64,000 bases of DNA from Alopecurus myosuroides (taxonomy: Eukaryota > Streptophyta > Magnoliopsida > Poales > Poaceae), in contig JAPCYS010000849.1 of the NCBI GenBank assembly GCA_028641055.1, positions 558,001-622,000 on the forward strand, in the 5' to 3' direction. Made by a program: the position numbers and the translations under genes. Below are positions 13,453 through 27,000 of this stretch, piece by piece (position 1 is the first letter of the stretch; each line of letters opens with the position of its first letter). The notes below the pieces were generated by a model. That model was not told the origin of the DNA. It saw only the letters and a list, made by a program, of their open reading frames with translations, and did no database searches.

Positions 13453-13948
13453 AATGGTATCAGAGCATGGTTTCCGATTCCCAAAGTTGTTTCGATATGA
13501 ATGGTTATCGAAGCAACGGGTCCGCAAAGCCTGTAGGATAACCTCGCTAACGGTCGTGTTTCTAGAGTGTCAAAAACTATTTGTGCAAACCTGTTTCGGA
13601 AAACATCTCAATAGGATTCTTGTTTTCTCCTTACCTCTATTCTATTTCTCCTCTCAACTTGTTTGTTTTGGAGTCTTTTCCCTTATCTATCTTTCACAGT
13701 TTTAGGATCCTACGTGGGTGGACGTTTTCTGAGCCTTTAACCTAATAAGTTCGATCATCGGAAGATTCCTAGTGGAAGGACATCGTCGTCAATCCGAGCA
13801 AGAATCTCTTGTTAGTGGTGTCGAGAAGTTTTGTTAGTGGTGTCGAGGAGATCAACTGGAAGCATGAAGAATCGATAGTCGAACTTCTTTCCCCTCCCGG
13901 GTTAGTGGGTGGATTGCGAGGGCGCAATCCCTTGTTAGTGGTGTCGTC
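13453..13948 (+). other. Element B1 interior (primer site plus short leader, no genes)
   Basis: 496 bp. After the primer site it closely matches the B2 interior (28028-28504). It includes GTTAGTGGTGTCGAG repeated in tandem near 13812-13846, where B2 has a single copy. No canonical polypurine tract precedes the 3' LTR; the last bases are GTGGTGTCGTC. Confidence 0.85.
13455..13466 (+). promoter_or_regulatory. Primer binding site, tRNA-iMet type (B1)
   Basis: TGGTATCAGAGC, the standard plant tRNA-iMet complement, two bases after the LTR end. Confidence 0.9.
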
Positions 13949-16900
13949 TGTAACACCTGGGGTGTTTTCCCTAAGTTAGAAAGTTGGTTGTTTTTCTTTT
14001 TGCTTGGCATCACATGCATCATATGCATTGCACCTTGTTTTCAAAACAACTCAAAAGTTCAAACCAATTTAAACTTTCAAACATGTCCAAAGTTTCCACT
14101 TTAAAAGTTGCAAACTAAACAACTCAAAATGTTTCCAATAGTTTTGAATTTGAATCAAATAAAAATGCTTGATAATAAAACCCCTTTATTAACACCCTAA
14201 TGGTAAATTCAAATAACAAATTCAAATCAAATCATTCATACTTGGCATGTTCCAAATGTGGTTTAAAATTAAAATCTTGCAAACATTTAAATTTAATAAG
14301 TTTTCATAATGGGTTGAGCTTATTGAATAAAAATTGGTTATTTCAAAAATCAAATCCCTATGACACCCTATTTGAAATTCAAATAGCAAATTAAAATCAA
14401 ATTGACTTTTCAAGTTTTTGAAATTAATGTTAACATGCTATGACCTTGCTGTTTTGTAAGTCAATGAAAAATTATTGCATAAAATAAAACCCCTAAAACC
14501 TATTCCTTTTCTCTCTCTTTTCTTTCCCACAAAAAAAAAAGAGAAAGGAAGAAAAGAAATAAAACAGCTGTTGTGGGGAGGCAGGCCAGCCCGAATGGGC
14601 CAGCCCACCTAGCGCAGCACCCCAGGCCCGAACCCTTCTAGCCCATCTCCACTTCAGCCCACATCCCTCCTTCTTCTTCCTGTACGGCACTTCATCGAGG
14701 AGGTCCACGTTGCCTCTGCCTAGATGGGACGGCCAGCAGCGTGCCCTCCTCCTCCTTAAAACGATGCCACACCCCTCCCCGCGTGCCCTAGCTCCCCTCT
14801 CTCCATCTCCCTCCTCAGCCGCCGCCGCTCCCACTATTTTTTTCCCTTCCCTGCACCTCTCTTTCCTGCGAATCCGAGGGAGGAGCCGGTCGGGTTCAGA
14901 AATCGCCGGCGCGCTACGGAGCACGGCGGGCTAGGCTGAGCGCCCCGTCGTGTAGCTCTCTACTCCCTCTACGCCGTCGACACCTGCGTCAGGCACGGGA
15001 ACGAACGGAGTGACCACGACGACGAGCTCTTCTTCTCGGCCGCCACCAAACCTCGACGTCGCGTCGTCGCCTCCCTCACAGCCACGCGCAACCAACGCCT
15101 CCGCAAGTACCGCTGTGAGCCCCTCGTTCCATCCCCGCCACTTTCGTTTCTTTTCGCGCGTCAGAGCTATTGTGAACTCCGGCGATCACCATCGTACGCT
15201 GCACGCCCTGAACGCGTTACAGATACCAAAGGCGTGGCCTTTGCCTTGCTTCCGCACGCGCACGTCGCACATCGCACGCACACCTGCACGCTTCACACGC
15301 ACGCACGGCGCCGCCAGTTCGTGGTCGCCGCCGTTGCTGTCCCGCCGCGCGCCGGCGTTTCCCTTTAGCGCCTTGGCAAGGTTCAGTTTCGTCAGGTTCA
15401 GCTAACTGACGGAAACACACCTCAAAAGACCACGAACCCCCTGTCCATCACGAAAGCGAATCTGGTCCAGTGGTTCTGATCCAACGGTGGAGCCGTGAGG
15501 GCGCGGGTTCGATTCCCCCCTCACGCGTTTCCTTTCAGTATTTCTCCGCGGGTGACGGCCCCGCCTGTCAGCCACCCTCGAGCACGGTCAGCACCGCACG
15601 CCTGCCACGGGTGCGCCACGCTGGCAGTGGCCCGCACGTCAGCCACTATGGGTAAACAACCCCACGGTGCATAAAAATCCCTGACATTTAAATAAAATTG
15701 CTGAAAATAATAAAACCTTGTAAAATGCATAACTTCCAAATGGTAAATCCAAATGCAACAATTTTAATATGTTTTCTACTCCAATTTTCATGCTCTACAT
15801 GTCTAACACATTTGTTGCACATTTTGAACAAATAAAATTCAATATAATTTTGGTACTTTAATTAATTCATTCAATTTTGTGAAAATCATAACTAATTCAT
15901 TTTAATTCCAATTTCAACAAATAAAATATGTTTTCCACTCAAAATGAAACCACCTTTCTGAATATCAACTTTGTTTTGCAATTTGGACAATTAAAATTAA
16001 TGTCATTTAAAAATGCCTTAATTAGTTAATTAAAAGTCCTAATTAATAACTTTCACAAGCTTGCTCCAAATTGAAAACCCAAAACATGAAATCCATCCAA
16101 AATGAAATGCTACACTTGAATATCAACTTTGTTTTCTGGTTTGCAACATTTAAATTGGATATTTGCTTCACCTCTTATTGAATGCATTTAAATTGGTAAT
16201 ATGCTTAACTAAATCATTTAAAATTGTTTCTCAACCAATAAAGTATGTTTTCCAATCAGATTCATGTCATTAACATGTTCATGTCATTCATATTCCTGTT
16301 TGCATCTTGCCTTGTGCATTTTAGCATTTGTTATGCATGATCACCTACATGGCAACATATGGAATGTAAGGGGCATTTTAATTCAACTGTTGCCCCCATT
16401 CCATTTAAATTGCCTAGCTCACCTCTTTTCTTATTGGCCATGCTAAACAACATTTAAATTGTTGTGTGGATAAACAACTTGAACCAATTCCTATTTCTCC
16501 GGACTCCGGTTCCGATTAAATTGCTTAAGTTGATTCCCCTGTTGCATCTTGCCATGCCATGCATATAAAATAGGATCATGCTGGATCTTTTGCCGTAGAA
16601 GTAATTGTTGCATCTGGTGTTTGTTCGAGGTTCGTTGCTTCTTCGCGGATAGGACGTTGAGATGATGTGAGCAACGACAAGTTCTGCGGATGTACCTCTA
16701 CTTGCTGGAACTCAGGCAAGTATACTCACTTGCTACCTATGGCTGCCTTTCATCACTTGTTACCGATTCTTTCCGTTATTCTTATGCTAGCCTTATGATT
16801 CGATGCTTGTGTCTCGATCCTATCATATGTTTACCTTGCAGCCATGATATAGCCTTCCTTCCACTTCCTATTAACTGTTGTTTGTTTACCATGTTGGCCT

Positions 16901-18298
16901 TGTGTCGTAGTTGCATGCTTAGTGTTGTTTGTGCTCAAGTCTCGTTGTCTGTCTTATCACCTGTTTAGTTTGATAGTTGGGTTTCAATTCAATCAACAAC
17001 ATGTTAATGTTTTGGGTAATAATAATTTGATGATAAGGCACCGACAGGAGGCCCGGCGTGGTTTTGAGGCATGCTAGTGTCGACCCTAATTAGGTAAAGG
17101 GAGTCCATTGATCCATGATGAGCGCACTAACCGCATGTGGGAAGCGAGTATGGGCGCCCCCCGCAATTCTGATTCTATTCGCATCTCGTCCAAATCGCCT
17201 CATTTAGTTCGGGTTTTCCATTTGCCGCATGCATATGCAGGTGCGAACCCTTGGCGCCAGGGTGGAACTTTTGTAGTCGGCATTAGGGAGACACGTTCTT
17301 AGAGTGCTATGAGGGTCCCCTTTTCTTCGTGGGGCTTGATTAGCCGTGCGCTCAATTGCACGGGGTTCTTTGGGCTTGATGCGAAGAAGAGTTGGGTTGT
17401 GTTGAGTACCTCGCTTGGTGGGTTGATCCCCCGTCTGGGGGGTTATTCTTACGTGTACGGCTAAATTGGTGCATCCCTGCAGGGTTAAATCTTCTCGAGA
17501 AGCCGTGTTGTCCGCGGTTATGGATGACTTGGTGAAAGTGCTGGCTAACAAGTACTCAGACAACTTACACTTAACGATGATAACTTGGCTAGTAATACAG
17601 ATTACCTCCACCATAAAAATGAATGCCACCTTAATCAACAGTGTGAGTTTCCTTGGGTTGCTTCCTTAGTAGGGGGTAACATTGGATGGGTATTGTTTGG
17701 TGAGTAGTGGTAGTTGGTTCTGATACGCTCTCTTATCCCTTTCTATTAGCCGGAAGTTGTAGCGCGTCTCTTTAGTTGTTAGTGCTGCCCGCTGCCACTT
17801 CTTTGCAATAATCCCTTCCTTCCGTTGTACCCAAAGTATTTGTATCTTGTGATGATTGGTTACGCTGATATCTTGTGAGTATGGGTTATCCACTTGCCAG
17901 TACTTAACCGTACTGACCCACGAATACCTTTCGTGGCTGCATATTCCATATTGCAGTCAACAGGTTTGAAGTCTGACAACGTTAGCTTGGGAATCCCTCC
18001 GGCTTGGCCTGGGCAGGGATTGGACGCCATCGGTTATCTTCAGGATTCTTAGTCCAATTTGTATCTTGTCCGTAGTCGGACGCTATGTTGTTTCTTCCGC
18101 TGTTATTTGGATCTTTGTATTGTATCAGTTGTATCCTTGACTCGTTTGAGTCGTCTTGTATATACCTCCTCTGTTGTTGTTGTGGATTATTCGTGAACTG
18201 TTGTAATGTTATCACAAGTGGCAACCTGGAATCGGTTATTATGTGGATTTTGGCGGAAATGCTGAAATCTGCATAGTGCCCGATCCCGGGGCGTCACA
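13949..18298 (+). repeat. Element B1 3' LTR
   Basis: Near-identical to 9102-13452 (4350 versus 4351 bp). The donor-like GTGAGC is at 15115. It ends GGCGTCACA, followed by the TSD TTAAA. Confidence 0.9.
15456..15527 (+). other. tRNA-like module with Pol III A/B-box matches in LTR B1 (3' copy)
   Basis: A-box-like TGGTCCAGTGG at 15463-15473 and B-box GGTTCGATTCC at 15506-15516. Both boxes and the CGTGAGGG/CCCTCACG arms are preserved exactly. Confidence 0.5.
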
Positions 18299-19898
18299 TT
18301 AAACATGATAACAATTGATTGTTAAATAAAAGTGAAACACACATGAGACTAAAAGAAGTAACAACATCATCACCACAAGTAATAAAACAACTCTAAGTCA
18401 CCTAAAATCAGTGTGATTAAGTTATCGTATCAAATGTAGCTTACTCTTGTAAGATGGGGTGTTTTCCAGGGTATTTTGCGATGCATATAATTATTATGCA
18501 TGTATCATCTTGAGAGTGTTTTATGTAGTCCTTACCAGGACTACTTTGCTATCTTTCATATCACGGGATTTCCACGCAACCCTCGACCCCAAAGACATGG
18601 ATTATTGTTATTATCTCTATCTCAGGCAAGTCATCAATTTGCAGTATTTCCTGAAGAACTATTTGCAAAACCCTATCGTATTACCACCTTATTCTCAAAA
18701 TAATGCATGATCCTATTTTTATAATAATACGACTATTTGAATGACTACCCGAGTGGTAGTGTTCTGTTGTGTGGGCGGATGGAACCATGGTAAGATGAAT
18801 AGGTCAAAGGAAGGTTCCATCTGCATGGGAAAGTATTACCTAGGACTTAACCACAAATGTCGTCAGAGCTCGGTGTGTCGTAAATACCGCGCTAACCATG
18901 GGTCTTGTATGGGGCGAGTAAGCCAGCTGTGATATTTTCCCCTTCACATGTCAACGGACTGGCAGAGACAAACGTTGTAGGTCTTGCAGGACTACATGCA
19001 CATGGGTGGGAGCCCTTACGTCCCACGGACGCTGGTGTCTATGAGTGTCTGTCCGGGGCGCCTAGGTCTCTATCGTGAGGGGTAGAATCAGGGGTTCAAC
19101 CTGTGTGGTAGAAATGGGTGGGCATGTGTTGATCGGAGAAGCATGGTTTGGTTACGATCAACAACCGGGCCCCACACCTAAGTGGGCGTGGACAGGAACT
19201 TAAGACTATTTGTGCAACATGGTCTTGATCGCCTATGGGTAAAGTAACACGCCTCTAAAGAGTGTAAAATTATGTGACTTGTTACCCCCAGTTCCGGGAA
19301 GGAGCTGCGAACGCTACAGGAAAGGCAACTCCATGAAGTTCTAGCCCCTGTGATGATTTGGCTGGCATAGTTTTCAGTATTCAAAGCAACCTCTAGAAGA
19401 AAGATTTACTAAACCTTGCATTATCTTATGACTCTTTCAGGTCTAAAGTTGTAGTTAGTACATCAAACTACCCACTTTATATAATAAACTTGTTGAGTAA
19501 CGCTCGTTACTCATGAAGGTAGGAGGAGTCTTATACTACTTAACTGATGAAGCGACATCATCAAAAATGCTTGTGGAGGACAAGCTACCTAGTTGTAGGA
19601 GGAGACCATTCATGGACTTAGAAGAAATAGATTAGGGCTGACATCTGCCGTAGTGGATTCGGTTCTGAGCTAGCCTTACTCTCCAGCTTGGAGATTCGAA
19701 TTGCTTCTTCTAATGATTCATTTGCATGAGATGTTCTTTGATTCATCAAACAGATTATCGAGATTTTTAATGAAAGTTTGTATCTCATATCTTTGCTTGG
19801 ACCTGCTATATTTCTTTTGTACCACTCTGAGGGATGTAATATCCACGGATAAGTCCTTCTATGAGTATTATGTCAACGGCCTGTGCACTACACATGCA
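18299..19898 (+). repeat. Element A 3' LTR, right part
   Basis: Continues the LTR of A after B1, starting with the second TTAAA copy. It aligns to about 1600-3257 with scattered differences and ends ACACATGCA. The next bases (GTGGT) belong to element D. Confidence 0.8.
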
Positions 19899-21204
19899 GT
19901 GGTGTGTTGGGTCACCGCGACTGAATATTCTTTGACAAGAAATTTGGTTTGAAAAAGATTATGGCGTTGATGCAATTCGTTCTTCCCCTCTTGTGCACTA
20001 AGTACTTGCATGGTGAGAAGACTTGGATATTTATCCGCCATCTCAGCATCACATTGTATTATCTCATCATCATCGTCACCTGCATGATTAGTAGAAAGCA
20101 TAGCATATGTCTCTTCATCCAAATAACTAGCGGAAGAGTACTCACCATTGTCCCGCACAATTAGTATTCGCTTATTTGGGCACTTTTTCATATGACCGTG
20201 TCCTTTGCATATATAGCATTCCACCTCTCGTATGCGTCCCGTAGAGGCGGTCGAATAAGAACTCTTTGTGGGTTCTCTAGTGGATGATTTTGTGGTTGAA
20301 CATGGACCGGTGTTGCATACTGCCGGCGTAGGATCACGAGCGGATGGGACAACGGGAGGGTGTGTCCATGATGTGCTATGACCTGCAGAAAAATTTAATT
20401 GCCCCTTATTTTTTTGTCTCTTCACTTCCCTTTCAGCTTTGCAAGCAAAACGAAACAAACGAGTGATAGAATTGTAATCTTTATAGTCCAATATATGATG
20501 AATTGCACGATTCGATCCTCCTCAAAATCTAGCCATCATAAAATCTTTAGTTTCAACTAATCCACAATGTAATAAGCCAGTTTGTTGCTCCTGATAACAA
20601 TCCTCTACAGTTATATCGTCTTGCTTTAATCGCTGCAATTCATTCAGTTTATCACGAGGATAATATGAAGGGACAAAAAGTTGTCGCATAACTCGTTTTA
20701 AAGTATTCCAAGTAATAGGTATTATGTTTATATTAGTACGGAAATATTCACTCCACCAAATAGAAGCAAAATTTGTAAATTCACTGGTAGCAACTCTAAC
20801 TCTTTGGTTTTCAGGAATATCATGACATGCAAAAAAAATCGACTGATAGCTCCCAATCAAGATAATCATATGGATTATATTTACCATTAAAAGTAGGAAT
20901 TGTAAATTTAATTTTAGCATTAGAGTTATCAATGGCTCGAGCCTCATGTCGGTGTTGATCTCTTCCCATACCTTGACAGTTGAAGCGCAGTTGTCGATGA
21001 TCACGGTCGTTGTTGTGGTTGACTGCATGTTCATCCACAGTGTCACCGGCATAATCTTCATAGTTGTCTCCATATTCATATTGGTTACCTCCGGTATTCG
21101 TCGTAGCTGGGTGTTGTGGATCACCAAATGACATGCATCTAGCTCGTCCAACAACGGAGTCGTCGATGAAACCACGAGTACCAGCATTGTTATCAATGGG
21201 AGGT
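19899..21204 (-). pseudogene. Gypsy gag (main part) with start of protease, element D
   Basis: Read right to left, this continues the gag broken by C. A matrix/capsid-type retrotransposon gag domain is at about 20840-20530 (hydrophobic core with IWWSEYF, then REQLFVPSYY-like sequence, seen here as RQLFVPSYYP). A frameshift near 20830 and a stop near 20522 break it. Downstream come RLFRFACKAEREVK and a zinc knuckle CYICKGHGHMKKCPNK (CX2CX4HX4C, about 20219-20172). The frame then enters NLFQTKFLVKEYSV, the usual lead-in to the Gypsy protease, and is cut by element A before the catalytic aspartate. The product would have packaged the element RNA; it is now dead. The lineage within Gypsy cannot be fixed without RT. 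Confidence 0.8.
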
Positions 21205-24017
21205 TGTAACATCCCAATTTTGCTAAACTAGGGTGTGTGGTGTGTGTTCATCCCATACATGCATGGAAACAAAAATTGAAACCAATTTAAGTTTTGAATT
21301 TGAATGGTTTGAGAAAAATACCACAAATAGTACCTAAATTGGGTTCTAAAACTTTGTTTTGAAAAATATTTCAAATACACCAAAGAAACACATGGTTTTT
21401 TTGGAAATTTTATAAGCTTTCCAAAAAGTATTTTTGCTAAATTTTCTGTTCACAAAAAGGCCCTCAAAACAGTGATTTATGTCCTGTTTTTAAATAGAAA
21501 AGGTAAAGTTTGCAAATTTTCAAAACTCCCAGGCGGTTTTCCGAAAAGTGGCATTTTCTTTTCCTTCTCCTTCTTCTCCGGCCAGAAGGACGAGAGCGGC
21601 GGCCACCTCCTGCTTCCAGCTCGGTCGAGGGGATGTGGACCCTGGGAGCCGTCCGGATCGAGACCTCCTCGGAGAGACCCCCTCCCCAAACGCTCTCCTC
21701 TCCTTCTCTGTCCCTGAGAACCCGAACCCTATCTCGCCGGAATTCGCTCCTCGCCGACGCTATGCACTGCCCCGCGATGAACCGAGGTCCTCGAAAGTTC
21801 TTCCGTCCTCCTATTCCCCTCCTAGCCACCGGAATCGACCCACGGTGGACGAAATCAACGCCGGAATCCATGTCTTCCTCGCTTCCGGCCGACGGCCCCT
21901 GCGCTCGATGTCGCCGTCTCCGACCATCCCCCACCTCCTCGTCACCTCTACGCCAATCCTTGTGAGCTCCCGCACCTGTAGGTGCCATTGGTTGTTCCCC
22001 TCCCCCTCGGTACCGTCCCCGCACCGTGTACCTCCGTCCGCCGCCGCGCCGGTGGACGGCTTGGTCACTCCGGTGACCTAAAAGGAGCGGCGCCAGCACC
22101 TCTATGATCACCGTCGCCTCCTCTTGCCTGTGCATGATTTTAATTTGTGAATCCCTCGCTTGTTCGCGCAATTGCGCGGAGGCAGAACCGTCCTGGCATG
22201 GGCTTATGCCAGGATGACATCACCCTGATGTCATATGTCCTTTTGCTAATTTCACAAAATTCCAGAAAATGAGTAAATGTTGAATAATTAATATCTATTA
22301 AAATGTTACTGAGAAAAATAAAAGAAAAGTATGGTTTCGATCAGAAAAATGTACTCTTTCCAAATATGTCATTTTCACACATGTTTGAGAAAGTTCATTT
22401 ATGACCATTATTTAATGTTGTTAATTCATTTAAAAATAGAAAATAAGTTTTTATTCATTAAAATTAGAAAATTAAAAGTTATATACCAAATTGCTCAAAA
22501 TGACAAATGCAATCTAGCTATGATCTTTTCAAACCCATTTGAGCACTGTAAATTGTACTCACTTTCATAATCGCCCGAAACCCCCTCCGGGGTCTATTTC
22601 GGGCAAATTTCAGAAAAACTACATAACTGACATATGAACCCTAGCAACCCAACGATCATGCTTAGGGCTTTATTTCAGTGCATTAACTTGTTCATGCATA
22701 CACATCGCGCATTGCATCGATGCCATGTGTTGATTGTTATTTCTGTTTCGGTGTTGTTTCCCCCTCGGTAGAACGTGACCCCGAAGTGAAGGCCATCAAC
22801 TCCAATGGCGAATACTTGATCCTAACCGACAAGTCAATCACTTATTCCAGAAGATATCTATTGGTTTTTTTATAACCAAGGCAAGAATAACCTCTTATCT
22901 GCTCATATATGTTTTCCGACAACACTTGATTCTCGTACTTTGCATTCGATTCTAAAGTATTTGATGCTGTTAGATATAGTTCACCTATATACTGCATTGC
23001 CACAATGTCCTGATGCACTGCTCCTAGCCACCATAGATTTGCATGTGCGCATCGCCACAGCCTAATATCTGCTTCACTTAGCTTTACATGTTTGTTACCT
23101 CTGCTCCATCCGGTTGATGAATCAGAGCTGTGATAACCTAGTATGATATGATGACATGGTGAGATGAGCATTGTGTGGTTAACATGACTAAGGCTTGGAT
23201 GAAAGGCCACTTGGGAAGTGGTTGTTTGTCCTGTACTTGCCAACCCTAGGATTAAGGTCTCGCCGCGGAAACTAAGACTGAGCGTGCAACCACACGCGGG
23301 TCCTAACAGACCGCGCTCGACTAACTAACTTGTTTGGTTCTATCCGTGAGTCACGTAGTTTGGGATTTCCATCTGCGTGTGAGTCAAAAACCTTTTGGAG
23401 GTGTTTAGGGCGTGACCGGGACAAGTGATGGACGTACACGGATCTTGATCCCGACTCACAGAACAGGTGCCGTTAGGAGGTGGCCAACTCCCTGTTGACG
23501 GGGTGGCCCTGTTTGGGTTGACTCATGGATAGGGCTCGACAAGGTAAAGGTCGTGGCCAACCACCCTCTACCGCGCTCCCAAGGAGCGTACATGTGGCAT
23601 TAAGAGTCAGATGGTACGTGTGGGTAAAGTGTACCACCCTGCAGGGATAAATCTTTCGGAAAGTCGTGTCCACGGTTAAGGACGACTTGGTGAATGTCGT
23701 GTGGCCATAGATAACTAAAACGTGACGTAAAATATGTTGACAAGGCATGGAGGCAATAGATGAAGGGTATCTCCTCGAAGATGCCGAGAGGGGTGATCCT
23801 TATAGCATGTGAGATGCTGGGAATTGATGTTGGTGGTTTGAAATGATGATGATCACAGTAGTGAGTTCCTAATCTGTTTTGAAATCCTTCTATGAGACGT
23901 GCTATTCCTCCTCGATTTGGAAAATAAAGATTGCTTTACGCAAATCAACCTTCATAAAACCCTTTACAGAACCAGCAGATATATAATAGGTTAACTAAGT
24001 CTTGTTGAGTACCTCCC
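21205..24017 (+). repeat. Element C 5' LTR, left part
   Basis: AT-rich start; GC-rich leader (about 21560-22100) with GTGAGC at 21962 and the palindrome GGTCACTCCGGTGACC at about 22063-22078; AT-rich block; CAAGGCAAG near 22877; CCTGCAGGGATAAATCTT near 23639. The open frames in the GC-rich block (for example 21548-22081) are not kept open in the other LTR copy, which is itself broken there by an insertion. It ends in the TSD CTCCC of B2. Confidence 0.9.
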
Positions 24018-27000
24018 TGTAACACCTGTGGTGTTACCTGTTTGTTTTCTTTTTTTTTGTTTGCATCATCTGCATCCCATAAGCATTGCATCATGTTTTC
24101 CAAACCACTCAAAACAATTTAAATTGTTCAAAACCCTAATGGTAAATTTCCAATTAAACTTAAATTTCAAATCATTTCAATCATTGGGCATGATTCAAAT
24201 GGTGGTTTAAAAATCAAATTCTTGCCAACTTTTAAAGTCAATGATGATTGCAAATTGCTTGAGATTAATAAATAAAATTTGTTTATTTCCCAAAATCCCA
24301 AACCAAACCCTAATTGAAAATCACCCAACAATTTAATATCAAATTAATAATTTCAAATTATTGAAAATAATTAAGTCACCTTTGTTGCTGCTTTGCAATT
24401 AATAAAGAAAATGTTCATCAAATGAATAACCCCCCCCCCCAACCTATTTCTTTCTCTCTCTCCCCTTTTATTTCTTGCAAAAAAAAAAAAAAGTAATAAG
24501 GAAAAATAACAAAGGAGAAGAACCAAGCCCACTCCATCTTTTTCTTTCTCCCCCAGCCCAATTACCTTTCTGGCCCATACCCCTCTCTTTCTGTTTCTTC
24601 CTTTCTGTCGCTGTCACCTGTACGAACAGGTTCAGAGCCGCAGGATCTTCTCCTTCCACCTCCGATGCTTGCCGTACCAAACTCCAGGCCCCGATAAAAC
24701 CCTACCCTCTACGTGCCCTAACAACCCTAGCCCAACCACTCCTTCCTCCTCTCCTCCATCGCCGCCGTCCTCTCAAGTTCTACCTCTCTCTGTTTCTTTC
24801 GTTGTCTGAACCTGAAGCCATCGACCACCAACTAGCCACTGTCAGAAACACCACCGCCCTTCCCAGCTCTGATCACCTCGAGGTCTTATTCTTGCGGGAA
24901 TGGGACCGCCGTTCTTCCACCTCCATTTTACCTGAAGACTCGGGGGCGGGAGGAGGCTTGTACCGGCCGCGCCGTCGCCGGCGGGAGCTCGCCGGGGCTG
25001 CACACGGCAGCGGCCGCTCCCTCGACCAACCGTCGTTTCCCCGCTCCTCCTTCAACGGCGGACCCCGAGGTGAGCCCCGCACCGCCCCTTCCTTCCCCTC
25101 CCTTGCTCTGGTTGCGAGCCATCGGGCCGCACTCCGGCGAGCGCCGCCGCGTCGCTACCGTCTGCGCGCTATCTGCTAAACTGACGAACAAGTTCAGTTT
25201 CGTCAGTTGACAGCAATAGCTCAATGCTTGGCCTTTTTGCCTGAAAAACAATCGTGCACGTACGCTATCACGAAGCGAACACCAGCCCAACTTGGTTCCA
25301 CCCCGTCTGCGAAGCGCAACACCCTGGGTTCGAAACCCAGCCGCAGCACCACCCCCTTTTCCCTTGTTTTTTCCCCTCCAGCGCAGCAGGCCCACCTGCC
25401 ATTGACTCCCTTGCCACGCTGGCGTTGCGCGTAGTGCCGCAGTGGCATGTGGCCCGCTGTTCAGTGGCTAGGGGTAGAGAGCCCGTGGGTAACATTTGTT
25501 CCTGCGCGAATTCCCTGCAAATAACCAATTCATTTAATAAACAGAATTAAAGTAAAACTTTAAAATTCAATATCTTTTGTTTTATAGTTCTAATAAATAC
25601 AAATTTTATATGTTTTCATATCCAAATTTCATAATCTTTCCAAATGTGCAATTTGTGTTCTGTTTTGAGTTTTCAAAAATCATTTAAAATTCAAATTTGA
25701 ATAACTCAAATGCAAATTGAAATAATTCATAACTAATTCATGCTGTTTCCAAATAATACAAATAAAATATGTTTTTCACACCATTTTGAATGCTCTATTC
25801 AAATATAAATTTAGTTTCCTGGTTTGAATAATTAAAATTGCCTAAACAATTTAAATCTTGTTTAATTCAATTAAAAAATTGTTTAATATTGTTTAATTCA
25901 TAATTAAATAATCCAAAGTCCAATTTCCAAATGTGAAACATGTAATCCAACTAAAATTTGATAACCTTTTCAAATATCAACTTTGTTATTTGTTTTGAAC
26001 ACTTTAACTTGATGAAAACAACAATTGCTTGTGTGACATGCTTAAGTAACCAAATTTTCCAAACTTGATAAATCAATTCCAAACTTGTTTATTTCCTTTT
26101 CCTTTGCATCCATCATTGTTATTTGTTGTTATCTTGTTATCATCATTCTAACCCACTTACACATGATGCTTAGTGTTAGAACAATTAATTCAACTATAAG
26201 GCATGGGTTTGCCATATGCAAATCTCTGCATATGGAATCCATTTAAACTTGTGTACCTTATCCACTAGCCTACTTTGGTGTATCAATTAACTTGTCATGC
26301 ATCCATACCTTGATCATGCTGGATCTTTTGCCGTAGTAGTAATTGTTGCATTCCGGTGTTTGTTCGAGGTTCGTTGCTTCTTCCCGGATAGGACGTTGAG
26401 ATGATGTGAGCAACGACAAGTTCTGCTACCTTGCGGGATCTCAGGCAAGTATACTCACTTGCTGCCATATGGCTGCTTTTCATCACTTGTTACCGATTCT
26501 TTCCGTTGTTCTTTTCTGCTAGCCTTAGTAGTACTTGTTTCTGTTACGAACCCATCACATGAATCCCTTAACCTTGATATTGCCTCACTTCCATACCTAT
26601 AACCTTTGCTTGAGCCTGTGTCTTACTATCTTGCTTAGGGTTGTTTGCTCGAGTCTGTTACCCGTCACCTTCTGTTATTACTCTAGTATGTTCTGGGGGC
26701 TCGATGTTTAATCAATCAATTAATCATGCTAATGTTACTATTAATAATAACTTTGATGATAAGGCACCGGCAGGAGGCCCCTTGTGGTTTTGAGGCCTGC
26801 TAGTGTCGACCCTAATAGGAAAAGGGTCTTGTCTACTGATCCATGATGAGCGCACTACCCGCATTTGGGGAGTATGGGCTCCCCCTCAGTTTGACCCGAT
26901 TCGCATCTCGTCCAAATCGCCTCATTTAGTTCGGGTTTTCCATTTGCTGCATGCATGATCTTGCGAGCCCTTGGTACCCGGGTGGAACTTTCGTAGTCGG

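Larger units (their letters stand above)
9102..18298 (+). mobile_element. Element B1: 9.2-kb non-autonomous retrotransposon, 4.35-kb LTRs, 0.5-kb interior
   Basis: Two nearly identical direct repeats (9102-13452 and 13949-18298) start TGTAACACCTGG and end GGCGTCACA. They flank only 496 bp. The element is bounded by the 5-bp TSD TTAAA (9097-9101 and 18299-18303). Removing it rejoins the LTR of A exactly as seen uninterrupted near 1600. The interior opens with a tRNA-iMet primer site two bases after the LTR and encodes no protein. LTR differences are few (for example 9164/14004 and a small indel near 17101), so the insertion is young. The proportions are extreme for a LARD: about 95% of the element is LTR. 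Confidence 0.9.
1..19898 (+). mobile_element. Element A: giant-LTR non-autonomous (LARD-type) retrotransposon, left end outside window, split by B1
   Basis: Bases 1-3257 recur, clearly diverged, at 7508-9101 plus 18299-19898. Both copies end at the same ACACATGCA and diverge immediately afterwards, which fixes the LTR 3' end. A polypurine tract at 5247-5256 precedes TATAACATCCC at 5260, a mutated TGTAACATCCC start. This gives a 3' LTR of about 5.4 kb once the nested B1 is removed; the first 2.2 kb or so of the 5' LTR lies outside the window. The interior (3258-5259) has no recognisable gag or pol, so movement would need proteins supplied by another element. After the right end, sequence of the reverse-strand element D begins (GTGGT, the presumed TSD), so A was inserted into D. 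The family name is uncertain; LARDs such as Sukkula have comparable LTR sizes. Confidence 0.75.

Noticed and set aside
19850..19930. D inserted into the LTR of A (opposite nesting order)
   Set aside because: Both LTR copies of A end at the same CA (3257 and 19898), so the boundary is the LTR end of A and A lies inside D.
21548..22081. 177-codon frame as a cellular gene
   Set aside because: It lies in the GC-rich leader of LTR C; the second copy is diverged and interrupted and no family is recognisable.
24430..24440. 11-C homopolymer as a sequencing artefact
   Set aside because: The same run occurs in the other LTR of B2 (28917-28927), so it is probably real.
24475..25179. 234-codon frame as a protein of B2
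   Set aside because: LTR leader sequence. It is broken by indels in the other, nearly identical LTR (29158-29703 is only partly the same) and absent from B1.
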